Origin: Lota lota
Taxonomy: Eukaryota > Chordata > Actinopteri > Gadiformes > Lotidae
NCBI GenBank assembly: GCA_026745465.1
Contig: JACYXH010000175.1
Coordinates: 4,470,001-4,534,000 of the forward strand
Length of the DNA: 64,000 bases
Direction of reading: 5' to 3'
In this document: piece by piece, positions 44,761 through 58,935 of the stretch
Layout: each line of letters begins with the position of its first letter
Position numbering within the stretch: the stretch's first letter is position 1
The notes under the pieces: model-generated
The model's input: the letters and a program-made list of their open reading frames with translations, nothing else
The model's database searches: none
Told to the model about the DNA's origin: nothing
Program-made: the position numbers and the translations under genes

Positions 44761-47433
44761 CAATTGTCATCTTTTTACTGTTTTGAATGTTTAAAGGTTA
44801 TGATTTCAATGTAACACCTTTCACTTCACTCATATGCGCTGAAACTCAATACCATCATTTTACCCAGGAAAGCTATTTCGAGGAATGTGTTCACTGAGAT
44901 ACTCGTATTGGTAATCAGGAACTCAGTCATGACTGAAAGCATATTCAGTTGTTATTTGTCATGTAATGGCTTTAGGAATTATAATTATTCTCAGTAATTT
45001 ATGTTAGACAGATAATAAAGTTAGTCTCATGAATTACATGTTCAGTTTGTCCATAGTGGGTTTCTTTTTACCCTATCCAGAGTATTAGACATACAGCCAA
45101 TTTGTGCGTATAGGTTAGTGTTTTCCATGTGTCAGGGCAGACTTGTGTCCCTATGTATGGACACTGGAATGCTCATGCTTCTTTTCACACGTGGCAACAT
45201 GGTTTAATGTTATCAGATAATGGCCCAGTCTCTTTAACACTCACACTATACAAGTGTGCATAGCCCTCGTAAAATACATGATTGTGTGTGTGTGTGTGTG
45301 TGTGTTCCAGTGCAACAGTGCTTCTCTATGTGCCCCTCCTAAACACCAAAGGGACAGATAATCATGGAGCGGTGAATCATTACCTCACATACTTTCTTAT
45401 CACCCCTGGTTACAGCTGCCAACATTAAATTAACCAAACACTATAGGTCTGCAGCAGAGACAGGTCTGGCCAGGCCTCTCTAGATGTTTTTCTCTTTCTC
45501 TTTCTCTCCCAATTGGGGTACTGTCAAATAAGTGACCAACCATCACTCCAGACTGCAAAAGAGCGGCATATTTAAATTACTTCACTCACTTCCAGTTTGT
45601 GCTTAAAGGCAACTGCTGCTGCCGTAAGACCAACCTCTACTCCTCTTTAGCAGGCTCTGTTTTGTGTGCAGGTTGAGCTATGTACTCCTTGCTTGCTCAT
45701 ACAATGTTCTCACATTAAGAAAAGCCATCACGGCTTTAATCTAAATGAGGGTTATTGTGTATTGTATGTTTTTTTTATTTTTATCTAATAGATCAGTGGT
45801 TATCAGCCCCGGTGTTTGACTTGATAAAAGTTGCATGGCTGATTCAAAGAAAAAGCCCCTTTACAATGTGGGCTTTCACATAGCATTGTGAAAACTGCTG
45901 CAATACATTCTCTGAAGATGTCATGTCAAGGTCAATGTCAGATTCACGTGCATGTGGATCCATATATAGATGCAGTAATATAAATAGGGATTTTGATAGG
46001 ATAGCAGCAACGCCTTGCTTGAAATAACCCGTTCTTCTATGTCAAAGTCAGCAAATAACCAGTAGTGTTTGTTCCCTTTATTTAGACATGAGGACCTGCA
46101 GGACATCAGTGTTTACTGCTCTACCAAACGGGCTTAGTCATGATTTAGGAGGAGCTGGTGTGTACAGGCGTTTTTCCATCGGGTCATGGTTTCGATGTGC
46201 TGAATCTATCCTATATTAGCTTCACATATCCCGATTTCCTCTTTTCTTTCCCGGGTTTATTCGCGGCCACATGATCTCCACATTATGTCGGCTTTTTCTG
46301 AACAGGATGTAGCTGCTGTCATGGAGTCATGTTCCATCGTTTCTAAATCTGTAGCGTTCTCATTCTCACATGCCGTCTCCGCCTTGTACGAGGCAGAGGC
46401 GTGGGGTATAAATACAAGAGATGGAAGGGAGTGAACAGTAGTGTTGCTCAACCTTGGAGTCAGGACTTTGCGTGGGGTCGCCTGATGTGTTAGAGGGGTT
46501 ATGTGAGGTTGTTGTTGCATGAAGTAAAAAATGACTAATATTAAAATAGAAGATACCCACGTTACACATCTTGGTAAGCGTAAAAAATGCCTAATGAATT
46601 GAAGCCAAGAAGGGGTGAACTACTTAGTGTGTGAGTGATACGCACACAATTAAATAACAATATGAGAGGGAGAAGTGTGGGTTGCACAAATCCTCAGACC
46701 TAGCAATACGGTCCAGATTCTCATGCCAAAAATGGTGATTGAATCCCCTCAGTAGAGGGACCATCTAGTATATGGTAAGCATAATGGCAATGCAAAGGAT
46801 ACAAGTATCAGCTTTCTATTTACTCAACATCTCAACCTACCTCATCTGAAAATATTACTTTCACTGTTTGTCACTCACACACCTCTGTCTCTCTCCCCCT
46901 CTCCCTCTTCCTTTCTCTCTAGCTCTATCTCAGTGGCGCTCTTTAGTCTTTTAGTATTTATGAGAATCGTTCACAGCAGACTGCAGGTAATTACTAAGAG
47001 AACAACTTCCCTTTCAGTCATTCTGTCTTTCTGTACAGAGTGTGTTGGGTTTAGTCGCTGTCTCATCTATCTCTCTCTCTCTTTCTCACTCACTCACTCA
47101 TTTGGGATGTTGACAGTTTTGTTCTCCATTACTGATGGTCAAAGAATAGGATAAAAGGACGACAGATCTGAATTAGTTTAAAGCTTTAATCTGGTATGGT
47201 GCATCAAATGGTTCATGTTTTAAACTGTACGTGGTCCCTTTTGAATAAAAAAAGAAATACATAAAAATATGTATATACAAATCTACATATAAATACGTTG
47301 ATTTAGGATTTTACAGTACTAGAACTCTTGAGTCATCTACAATATTGTGGAGTATTGCCAGCAAACAATCCCATGATGCATTCTGATGTACAAGCCCCTA
47401 TAGTACTTTGGTCTCCAATGTCCAGATTCACAC
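44761..47433. other. Unique non-coding DNA between the two repeat copies
   Basis: A TG run lies at 45284-45304. 46440-46520 (GGAGTCAGGACTTTGCGTGGG, GGGGTCGCCTGATG) resembles part of a common fish interspersed repeat but is too short to call. Small CT and CTCA runs lie at 46885-46920 and 47070-47100. No gene was seen. Confidence 0.45.
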
Positions 47434-47602
47434 AACTACAAAATTGGTGTACACTCTCAATAATAGTTGTATTCATGTTAAAACATTCATTGTGTATCAG
47501 CAGCAGCATGTCTTGTGACAGACTATTGAACACAGTAGACTGTAAGGTTTCCAACCGACAAGCCAGAACATGGCCTCGGCACACACACCTCATTGACCCA
47601 GA
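47434..47602 (+). repeat. Dispersed repeat copy B (unknown family)
   Basis: The inverted partner of 44604-44760 and the fuller copy: it includes a segment around 47511-47541 absent from copy A. It has no microsatellite tail. Its surroundings (47434 upstream) do not align to those of copy A, so the unit is about 170 bp or is truncated in both. Confidence 0.7.
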
Positions 47603-48255
47603 AATACCCACAGGCCAAAATAAACACTCCCTTTTAGCTCAAACACTTTTTTTGTGGGAACGTATCTTTGTGCCCTAACATATAACCATTGTTCTGTCTT
47701 TCAGCAATAAAAAGTGGAATAGTAGAGGATTGTAGTGCAGTGCACACAAGGTGTTAAGAGAAGAAAGAGAAATGCCGGTGCGAGCAGGATTGGTTATTAG
47801 AGGACTGTGCCAACGTCTTCATTCTCAGGGCTTGCCAACTTTACTTTATGTGGTAGTGCTTCTACATGTTGAATTACGCTCTGCCATTTACATTCGCCTT
47901 CCCAAACACACACTGTGCCTCTAATGTGTGTATGTGTGTTTTAGAGAGAGTGTGTGAAAAGTGAGATGGGGGAGGGAGTAATGTTACAAAATATTTTTTT
48001 GCAGGGAAATACAAACTAGTCTGACTTCATCATTTTGGAGCGCTCTCAATTGAAAATTGCCCATGATTGCAGTGGCTCCTGCTGTGCTGTCTGAAAGTAA
48101 ACATGCTGCTGCTTCTGTTATAAAACAGTAAGCAATTACACAATGGTTATGTAACTCACATTTCTGAATTACACTCTGGCATAATCCACTTTAAGAAAAA
48201 CATCTTAATTCCATAAAGACCTATCAGTCTGTTAGTGTTCATGTGAACATTGCTA

Positions 48256-48301
<46 letters not shown>

Positions 48302-48715
48302 AGTGAGTGTGCATGTGTCTGAGACTGTGTGTATGCATCCTTATGTGTGTTTGTGCATGCATCTGTATGGGTGTATATTCGTGCGTGAATCTGTGTGCGC
48401 GTGTAGCGGTTCACATTCCTGCGGAGTGCCTATAAGTGTGCACATGTGTGTGCCAGCGTGCGCGCACATGTGTCTGTAAACATAACTTAACGGGGAGGAG
48501 TGCAACAATTATCACTGCCAATAAAACAACAAACAAACAAACACGCATTGTTCTGGGCCTCACCTCGTCTCCCGCCACGCCCGCCATGAAGCCTGCTTCA
48601 CCAGGGTCTCTGACGAGGACAACGTGGTCCACTCTGCTGCCTAAGCACTCTCCTTAAATAGCATGCAGGTAGTCTGGTATCTGCTGCTGCCAGCGAGGCG
48701 CGCTAGCACATACAC
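47603..48715. other. Unique DNA with a (TG)n array
   Basis: (TG)n lies at 48259-48298, followed by interrupted TG to about 48475. No gene was recognised. Confidence 0.55.
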
Positions 48716-49158
48716 ATATACATGTATACTCACACACATATATACATACACACATATATACACACACACACACACACATATATATACACACATATAAACA
48801 CACATATATATACACAGACACACATACACACACACATATATATACACACATATAAACACACATATACATACACACATATATACACAGACACACATACACA
48901 CACACATACATGTATACACACATACGTATAAGTATATGTGTGTGCGTATATATTTATACATATACTCACACATACATATATACACACTCACACATATTAT
49001 ACACACACACACACATAAATATACATATACCACACACATATATACAAACACAAACTCACACACACAAATACATATACATACATACACACAAATACACACA
49101 GACAAATGGACACACATATATATATATATATATATACTGTATATACACACACACACAC
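48716..49158. repeat. Alternating purine-pyrimidine (CA/TA) block
   Basis: About 440 bp composed almost only of ACAC, ATAT, TATACAC and CATA words. A subrepeat beginning TATATACACACATATAAACA occurs at about 48779 and again at about 48839. An (AT)n run lies at 49117-49135. Such sequence can adopt Z-DNA or cruciform forms. The frames over it are Cys-Val-Tyr or Thr-His-Ile translations. Confidence 0.9.
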
Positions 49159-49695
49159 GCTACCTGTTGATGCAGCGATGATCGGGGGGAGGGGCTGTAA
49201 CAGTACAGTATGGTCACCACACCACACATTCATCATGTGCGCGTCCGTTCCTCTACAGACAGACACTTACTGTATTTGAAGTGTTGCCATCGGGGGTAAC
49301 CTTTTGTTGTGTTGGGTCTCAACCCGTCGGGCTCCGGGGCTGTCAGACGGAGGGTGCTGTCAGTATCGATGTGGCAGCAGAGGCGGGGCCTGGGACCAGC
49401 GTGACCCCTCTCTCCAGACAGACAGGAGACTGTGGCTTTCCGAACTCTGTCTGTCTGCCTCTGTGTCTCTGTGCTGTTCTCTCGATACTCTACTGTGTTT
49501 TATCCCTCTCTTCTTCCCGTTTGCATCTCTCTATCTCCTTCTCTCTCTCTGACTGTGTGTGTGTGTGTGTGTTTATGACTGTGTGCGTGTGTGGATGTGT
49601 GGGTGTGTGCTTTTATGTGTGTGAGAGTTCAAGTGTATTGCTGTGTTGCATGAGAGTGCAACACACAAGCATACAGGTCATGCATTAGTGCACTC

Positions 49696-49697
<2 letters not shown>
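49159..49697. other. Unique DNA with TG-rich patch
   Basis: A CT/TG-rich patch lies at 49535-49625. No gene was recognised. Confidence 0.5.

Positions 49698-49765
<68 letters not shown>
49698..49765. repeat. (TG)n microsatellite
   Basis: A pure array of about 34 units. Confidence 0.95.
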
Positions 49766-49768
<3 letters not shown>

Positions 49769-52090
49769 CTCGGGGGTCTCCCAGTAGACTAGTATTTTGG
49801 TTATGTATTATTAGGCCAGCAAGCTCAGCCACTCGGGACGCTACATTTGTAAACATCATGCCTGGAGAAGTGAGTGCTCTGTGTGTGTGTGTGTGTGTGC
49901 TTGTGTGCATGTGTGTAAACTAGTAATCTCCAGAGGATCATGGGTAATTTCACACGGTTTGTTTTTCTTCAATAACAACACATGCATGTAATGCTGCCGA
50001 TGTGTATGTGCGTTTATGTTCGAGAGGGAGGGTATTTATGTGCGTGTGTCTGTTAGTGTGAGATGGTCCATATTTTGTCTGCCTTCAAGCCAAATGTTTA
50101 GAAAACAAACACCAATATGTTCACAGTTTTATAGCGTATCCAATTTTTCCTGGGAGGAAACGCATCATCACCACAGCTCTGCTGGGAATCAACTGCATGA
50201 ATAGATTTCACTAATCACTCCACAGATACCTTATCAAAATGAATAACTTTTTTACACAATATTAAATTCATAAAAATGACAGTTGTTTATTTCATCAAAG
50301 CATTCAAAGGGATTTTCAAAACTACTTTCTATTTCAAAGATTCAGAGTGAGTGATACATGGTGAAGTGACCATTGTTTGTGTGTGCTTACACTTATTAAT
50401 CAGCCTTCTGCTGGCTTGCTTGATGTCCAATCAGGCTTGAGGGATTTAGACACATGCTTGCTTCAAAGGCCGGACACTGCCATCATACAGTCCCGGCCTA
50501 CTTTTCTATGGTGTCTCTCTGTATGTCTCACTGTCTATTTATCTGCTCTTTGCTTTCTTCCCATTGAGTCTGTGTTTTCCCTTTCACAGTCATACGCAGT
50601 GACTCACGCAAACAAATCACACATTTGAGTGTTTTAGTGTCAAGTCTGATCCAAAAGGTTGAAAAATACCAAACATACCAGACATTTTAATTGTAATTCC
50701 TTTCACGTGGAAGACACGTATGTGGTATGATCATGTCTGTTCATACTTGTCAACCAAGTGTCAATCAAATGTCAATCAAAATCCAAAATAGAATAAAGTG
50801 CTGGTCCATTGAGTGCAGAATGTTTGTCTTGTCATGTTATTTCAGAGGTCAGTCCCGGGGTCATCAACATCTCCTGCACGTTGCCAAGCGTGGATGGAGG
50901 AGACAAGGACATACTTGCTACCTAATCACTTTCTCAATGGTAAACAAGGACCAGCATTAGCCTTCACTATCTCTCTTTCTCTCTCCTTCTCTTTGTGCCT
51001 CAGTCTACTATGTCTCTCTTCCCCCCCCCCATTCTCTCTCTCTCCCCCTTACTCCCATTGTCTCAATCAATCCAGTAAGGAGTCACACAGCTTGCAGTCT
51101 GTTCCAGTCAGACTGGTATTAGCAGGGAGGCGGCGTGAGGAGCTGCGCGCTAGCACACACACACACACACACACACACGTGCACACGTATACGCACACAC
51201 AAACACTCTCCAGTGTGTTCCCACATGGAGAGCCGACAGCAGCCTGTTTATTTAACTGTCAGCCGGGAGGGGGGAGGGGGGGGGGGGGGGGGGGGGGTGA
51301 GCACGGCTGACCTACTCCCTAAACACAAGGCTACACATACACTCAGGCATACACACATGTACACACACCTTTTTATGTCGTATGTATTTAGCCATTTGGC
51401 TTATGGTCTTGTGACCTACGACACGTACATGAGTACATTACCTAATAAACAACAAGTGGGCTTGGGGTAAGTAAACCCCCAAATCACTTTTTTCTGATTT
51501 TGAGTTTTTGACTGTATAACGTTGTTCAACTGGGGAGTGGTAGTCTCCTATCGGCTGAGCTAGGTTGACGTGGATTATGACAACGCCCTTGCATTTACTC
51601 ATATTGAACCCAATGTGTCTGTTTTTCATACAGCGTTTTGGAAACTTGTAGGTTCTCCTGCTAAAACTGGGGTTTACAGTCCCTTTCAATAATATAAATG
51701 CCCCTATTTAGAAGACTACATAACTTTTCCAATAAATGGAAGAAGAAAAAACCATGCTGAAACACCAATGCTCGACACACAAAACCGAGCACATATTTAA
51801 TAAAGATGGGGAACACAGATAAAAACCCAATGTGTGGAGTGAAAGAGGAGCTCACCGCGCTTCAGTGTTCCATAGCACTTATAAAACTGTACAAGATGGC
51901 TGAAGCCCCAGCCACCTGCAGCGAAGCCCCATGGCAAGTGTCCCTGTGGATGGTTCTCCAGGGCAGAGCGGACGTCACGCAGGCTCTGCATGGCCCCAGG
52001 GCTCTGCTGTGTGTCTGTTCCTCTCCAGCAAGGTCCTGATCTCCTCTCAAGAATCACAAAGTCAGCGTGGCTGTAGATCAGCTTACCTCA
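49766..52090. other. Unique non-coding DNA with CA and 22-base G tracts
   Basis: Short TG runs lie near 49880-49900. A CA run lies at 51153-51178 and a G tract of 22 at 51276-51297. 51470-52060 has the texture of an interspersed repeat (stop-rich, then GC-rich) but no ends were identified. Overlapping frames on both strands at 51797-52057 have no known motif. Confidence 0.45.
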
Positions 52091-52282
52091 TATGGATCTC
52101 TCTCTCTATCTCTCTGTTTGTCTGTCGCTCTCTCACTCTCTCAGTCTGTCTCTCTCTCTCTGTCTCTCACTCTCTTTGTCTATCTGTCTCTATCTCTCTG
52201 TCTGTCTGTCGCTCTCTCACTCTCTCTGTCTCTCTCTCTTTCACTCTCTCTCTCTGTCTCTCTATGTCTCTCTCTCTCTTCT
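52091..52282. repeat. Degenerate CT/CTGT repeat
   Basis: Alternating CTCT, CTGTCT and CACTCTC units with a local duplication of GTCGCTCTCTCACTCTCTC. Confidence 0.85.
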
Positions 52283-52635
52283 CTGAGCACTGTGGTGGGC
52301 ATTAGGAATTGGAATATGTGTGGCTTTGTGCGTTGGTGTATGGTGGATTTTTTGTGTTTGTTTTTATAAGTATAAATGTGTGTTGTGGGGGGGGGGGGTT
52401 GTATGTGTGTGTATGTGTGTTTGTACTTCATGCTAGGGCTAGGGAAAGACAGGGTGACCTGGAGAATGATCGTGTGTAAGCATTTAGTGGTGAGCAGGGG
52501 TAAAATGGAGCCCATGGCCTTTAAGTACACACACTGCTGGATGACATTGGAACGCCTGGGGCTGACAATGCCAACCCCAGCTGCTTACTCACACAGAACT
52601 CCTGGATGACTTTCTTCACCCCTCTCCTTTCCTCT
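52283..52635. other. Unique non-coding DNA with short G run
   Basis: A G run lies at about 52386-52398. Nothing else was recognised. Confidence 0.5.
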
Positions 52636-52934
52636 GGTGCACACACACACGCACACGCGCACCCACGCAAACACACAGACCCAAACTCACTCAGAAACCA
52701 ATACACACACAAACACACACACTCACTAAGAATCTCACACACACACACACACACACTTGGAAATTCATACACACACAAAGTTACACAGATACACAAACAC
52801 ACACATACACTTACACAGATGCACACACTCTCAAAAACACACACACACACACACACACATACATACTCAGAAACCCATAGACACATACACTTATACAGAC
52901 ATACATGCACACAAACCTGCAGGAACACACATGC

Positions 52935-52968
<34 letters not shown>

Positions 52969-53000
52969 ACAAACACACACAGACGCACACACACACACAA

Positions 53001-53036
<36 letters not shown>
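52636..53036. repeat. CA-rich region with a 33-base C tract
   Basis: About 400 bp of interrupted CA repeats, with a pure C homopolymer at 52936-52968 and (CA)n at about 53001-53033. The long frames on both strands here (251 and 189 codons) are entirely repeat translation. Confidence 0.95.
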
Positions 53037-53037
<1 letters not shown>

Positions 53038-53820
53038 GTTGCGGTGCCACCAGCCAGTCTCAGGTTGGATAACAACACTGGGCCTGTCACAGTGGATCAG
53101 GCGCCATCCAAAAGCCTGTCAACAGCCCACTTACCCCACCAAAGACAGCCTGTGTTACAGGCTGCGCTCACGGGATATTCACAGGACCTTTTTTCCCCAG
53201 TCCCTCCAGGCATTTTAAACTCCCCCCCCCAATCATCACACCTCTCTCTATCTCTCCTCCTGACTCACGTGCGCGTTCTCAAGGTGCAACACATGTATTG
53301 CCGAGGGCCTCTTTGTGTGAGCGGCGTGCTTGAACAATGTTCTTCAAGTAAAGTAAAGTAAGAGAAAATAAGAATCGACACAGTGTAAGGGACTCTAATT
53401 AGGGCCCTTTGTTAGTGGATTGCTAAGGACATACTGTTATAAGCTAGGCAGGAGATCTGGGGGGGATATTATAAGCATAAGGCGCTTTACAGTACATTTG
53501 CTCTAGATTAGACATAATCGCTTTGACAATTGGACAATGAAAAAGTAAAGGGGATATTTAACAATCCGTTTAGTTAATGTGAGATTTCCTTCTCTTTGTC
53601 AGGGAAATCGCTCACCCAACCCATCGCTCGTCCCATACCTCTTTATCGTCCTTTTGAGATGGAGTCGTAGCAGGCGCCGCCGCGCTCTCTGTATACTCTT
53701 TGGAGAAATGGCCGTCGTTGGGTCTATTTCTCTCTTAGGGAAAAAGTCACGCCGCAAATGTTCCGCTTTTAATGATCGGGAGATATGATAACGTATGGCG
53801 GCTATATTGATGTCCGTCTG
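53037..53820. promoter_or_regulatory. Candidate conserved non-coding element
   Basis: After a short ordinary stretch, 53350-53815 is a repeat-free island with CTCTAATTAGGGCCC (about 53392), TTAGTTAATGTG, and a CpG-containing part at 53660-53800 (CAGGCGCCGCCGCGCTCTC, ATGGCCGTCGTTGG). A 69-codon frame (53579-53788) has no known motif. Function is inferred from composition only. Confidence 0.3.
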
Positions 53821-54897
53821 TATGTGTATCTGTGTTTGTGTGTGTGTGCGTGTGGGTCTATCTGTGAGTGTGTATGTGTGTAAGAGTTTGTGTGTGTTTT
53901 GCGTGTGTATGTTACTGTGTGGGTGTGCGTGTGTATGTTTAATAAAATGAAAATATTTGTTTTTATTCTGTTTGTTTCGTTCTATTGCGTCCTCTTTTCG
54001 TCTGCAGACAAGCGGAGAATAAATAAAAGTGGAATGAATATGAAAGCCTCAAGGGGAGAGAAGTTAATCCTCTGCACAAACACGGGCCAGAGGCTGTAAT
54101 GCAGTACAGTCTGCTCTGTGGGAGGCCAGCCTGTGCTCAACTCACAGAATTAATTTCAGTTGTTCACTTATGAGGGATGAGATTAAAATGTAGTTGGCCC
54201 TGATTAAACCCCTGTAGAAACATAAGGGTATACAGTATCCCACACTGTGCCCATGTGCGTGCGTTTGTGTGTGTGAGTGCTTGTGGGTGTGTGTGTGTGT
54301 CTATGTGTGTGTGTCTTTATTGTATATTCTGTGTAAGCAGGGCGGGGACTGGGATTCCTAAGCAGGACTTATTGGAGATGATTACGCTCATAAAGCCTGT
54401 GTTCTCTAAATTGCCCTCATCACGACCGCCAACCTCCCCCCCCCACATACACACACACACTCACACCCCACCCCTCCTCTTTCCACCTGCAACCTAAACA
54501 CAATTAAATACAGGTGTGCCAAAATGCTTCCCTCCACAACATTCTTTTCAGGTGCCTCGCTTGCACATGCTGAAGTCTTAAGACACGATAGAAAACTGAA
54601 GGCATTTAGAAGCCATGCTCTGCATCTTCCTTGTTATCTTCACTGTACACATACTAGAGTACAAATACTGGGTGGGAGCTAAGGCTACACCGTGGTTCAT
54701 TCTATTCAGTGTTCTTTATTTCCTGCAATGTTATCTTCTCTTCTTATCTCGCTTATTCAATTTTCCTAATAGTCTACTTTTTTTCCCTGACTTCCTATTC
54801 AGTTTTGTTATTCATCATGCAGTGTCGCGGATCTGTGGGTTAATATGGTTACCAGGATAACAATCTCCCCCACCGTTGCTCCATGATTGATGGTGAT
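53821..54897. other. Unique DNA with TG-rich patches
   Basis: Interrupted TG repeats lie at 53825-53935 and 54255-54330, and a C run near 54437. An 81-codon hydrophobic frame (54615-54860) is AT-rich chance sequence with no recognised family. Confidence 0.5.

Positions 54898-55516
<619 letters not shown>

Positions 55517-55552
<36 letters not shown>
55517..55552. repeat. (CA)n microsatellite
   Basis: A pure array of about 18 units. Confidence 0.95.
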
Positions 55553-55557
<5 letters not shown>

Positions 55558-56454
55558 ACTGCCCTGCGTTCTGTCCTTGAGGAGCACAAGTGGAGTACCG
55601 TCAGTCAGGACAAGAGTAAATGCATCACAAAGCACCGAATGTATATTATATATACATATATGTCTGTGTTGGGCTTCAGAGGTCAGACAGCCTACACACC
55701 AGTACCATGTAAATTGTCCGACTCTATACAAACTCCGCACTCATAATTCGTTTGATAAACGGAATATAATATAATATATATACATATATATATACATATA
55801 TACACACATATATTTATTTACAATATAATAAACTGTTTATGTTGCATACGTCTACCCACCCGGGGTGTGTTCCATCTGTACCACAGTTTATACTTTTTTT
55901 TAATAGTTAATAAGTTGAAGATATGAAGACATCGTTTGCATTGCGTTGCGTCGTGTTCTCCTCCAGCGATGTGTCGGGTGGCTGTCGCGGCGTACCCTGC
56001 CATCCACACACTGAGCAGTAGTAAATCATTAGTGGCGGCCTTCATAATGGTGAGCGTGCGTCTTGCCTCAGAGTGTGAGAGGAGCTGAGTGCGAGGCACA
56101 GGGTAATTACAGGTATGTGGGCAGAAAACATGCAATTAGAGATGTAGAGGAGGCTCTGGGTAGACTTTATGAGCTGGCGTATTAAGGAGCAGGGCAGAGG
56201 CATGCTACCTTGTTTACTCATTTCTTACTCTCCCTCTCTCTCTCTCTCTGTCTCCTGCTATGTCTCCCTCTGTCTCTCTCTCTCTCTCTCTCTTTCTGGG
56301 CTGCTCCCCTTTCTATTGGACCAACCTACCTTTTATTTAAACCATTATTAACAATTGATGTATGTTGTCCTTTTGTTAATTCTACATTTGCCTTAACTTT
56401 CCCCCTCTTACTATTTTCCTGACTGTTTTATTTATTGGTTTATTTGTATTTATT
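55553..56454. other. Unique DNA with AT repeat and possible regulatory island
   Basis: A TA-rich patch lies at 55770-55825. 55850-56150 is repeat-free with CpGs and GGGTAATTACAGG (about 56100), a candidate conserved element. A CT-rich patch lies at 56230-56296. No gene is supported. Confidence 0.4.
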
Positions 56455-56625
56455 TGCATTGGGGTGCGATAGTGTGTTTTGACTTCAGCCCAACGGTTCC
56501 GGGTTCGAACCCCAGTGTCTGCAGTCAGCCTGTAGACATCCTTGAGCAGGAACTCTGACTCAATACTTAATGCAATGTGTCTAAAATAATCCCCTGCAAG
56601 TCGCTTTGGACAAAAGAGCAGACAG
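56455..56625 (+). mobile_element. tRNA-derived SINE
   Basis: An A-box-like GGTGCGATAGTG (56463-56474) and a perfect B box GGTTCGAACCC (56502-56512) give an internal RNA polymerase III promoter. Downstream, CAGCCTGTAGACATCCTTGAG and the tail TGCAAGTCGCTTTGGACAAA (56595-56614) match a teleost SINE body whose tail is shared with L2-type LINEs. The terminal 'GCGTCTGCTAAATG' part is altered or missing. It is not a tRNA gene: no cloverleaf acceptor stem is present. Confidence 0.8.
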
Positions 56626-57290
<665 letters not shown>

Positions 57291-57479
57291 GCTGTTTGTC
57301 TTCCCTCTGTGCTAATTCCCCCCCGCCCCAAGTCTTCCAACCTCACCAACCTTACCATAATAGTGTGTAATGTGCAGCCTTATTAACACTTAATCAGAGA
57401 GGCCCCAGACCCAGCCACCCAGTCACTGAGGCTGTCTTCACTGGGTTCTTGTGGCCAGACTGTGTGGCTCTAGTGTGCA
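57291..57479. other. Short unique stretch
   Basis: Nothing was recognised. Confidence 0.5.

Positions 57480-57530
<51 letters not shown>
57480..57530. repeat. (CA)n microsatellite
   Basis: A pure array of about 25 units. Confidence 0.95.
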
Positions 57531-58681
57531 GCATAAACCTGAATGACATACATGCTTGAATTAACATAGTTTAGTTTAATGTTATGTTTATGTTAATGTC
57601 TGAAATCACAAGACCTTGTTTGTACATTTTACATACATTATACCTCTTTTTGATCTACTAGACATCCCAGATCTCAATGGGAAATAATATGTTTGATACA
57701 TATTATTTCCCACATACAAAATGCATGTTTGTTGTTAACATACAACAACATACATACATTGTTCATCATATACACACGTAGAAAGAATGTATGTATTATC
57801 GTCATCGTTTTTCTATGTGTGTCTCCGTCGAGTGCTGGAGACATGGGTCTTTGGACTACAGTGGGTCCTGGTTGTACTATGTTAGGACACAGCCTGGGAT
57901 ATTAGAGTGATCCCTAGAAGCAGGGTGTGACCCCCTGATAACAGACGGTGACCGCCTGGCTGTTGCAGAGCTGCACCGGGGTCAGACATGCCCTGATACA
58001 GTATGTCCAAGAGTTGTGAAGACAGGCGGTGAGAGAGAGAGAGGGAGAGAGTGAGATAGAGAGAGAGAAAGCATGCATCTGACCACCTCTTTTACGTGGT
58101 CTTAATGTGAGATTTAATGTGTTTGAGCTTAGTGGCAGGTGGAGAGCTATAGTTGTGTTTGGCCTTATGCATACATGGGAGTGGTAACTGTCTCTGTCCT
58201 GTTGACTCTCTCTCTCTCGCCTGTGCTCTCTCTCTCTGACGCACACGCTGCGTCGTCACCCCGAGGCGCCCAGACAAGAGCAGCCTGACTTGTCATGTTG
58301 AGGAGACGTAATGTGTTTGGTGACGGGTTAGAGGAGGCGTGCCTGACCTCTCCAGTCATAATTAAGGGCCTAGGAGGCTCAGGGGCCCTAGGCCTTTAGG
58401 CCAGGCAGGGGCCCGACCCAGACACACTCCCTCAGACTGCACTGTTTATCTTTCATTAGAGCTCAATTATATGTCACCACTCTCTCTCTCTCTCAATCTC
58501 TCTCTTCCTCTCCATCTCTCTCTCTGTCTTTCTCTCCCACTTTCTCTGGCTCCGTTGTCTTAGTCATGTTCAAGCACTTGTATAGTTGTGAGCATGTTTG
58601 TGTAAGATTGTGTGTTTGTGTATGACAGTATGTGTGTGGGTGTGTGTAGATGTGTGTGAATGTAAGAGATGATACCATTTG

Positions 58682-58683
<2 letters not shown>
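57531..58683. other. Unique DNA; candidate regulatory island at 58260-58470
   Basis: AT-rich unique DNA lies at 57540-57800. A GA-rich patch (58030-58070) and CT patches (58207-58237, 58480-58520) follow. 58260-58470 is repeat-free with CATAATTAAGGGCC and a palindromic GGGGCCCTAGGCC-type segment. No frame is supported. Confidence 0.4.

Positions 58684-58759
<76 letters not shown>
58684..58759. repeat. (TG)n microsatellite
   Basis: A pure array of about 38 units, one of the longest TG runs here. Confidence 0.95.
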
Positions 58760-58761
<2 letters not shown>

Positions 58762-58935
58762 GCTGTTTGTGCTGAGCAGGATCAGGGCAGAACAGTGTGT
58801 GTCCAGCTCAAGTGAACAACAATATTTACCCCTCAGCCCCTACTCCTTATCACAGGTCAAACAAGCTGTCGAGGCCCCCCCTCCCACACACACACACTGA
58901 ACATACACCCCCATTACATTCATACAGGGATTTAT
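58760..58935. other. Short unique stretch
   Basis: Nothing was recognised. Confidence 0.5.

Noticed and set aside
52521-53361. Frames of 251 (plus) and 189 (minus) codons
   Set aside because: Both lie on the same CA/poly-C repeats on opposite strands; pure repeat translation.
56463-56535. tRNA gene
   Set aside because: A and B boxes are present but there is no pairing acceptor stem, and the sequence continues into a SINE body and tail.
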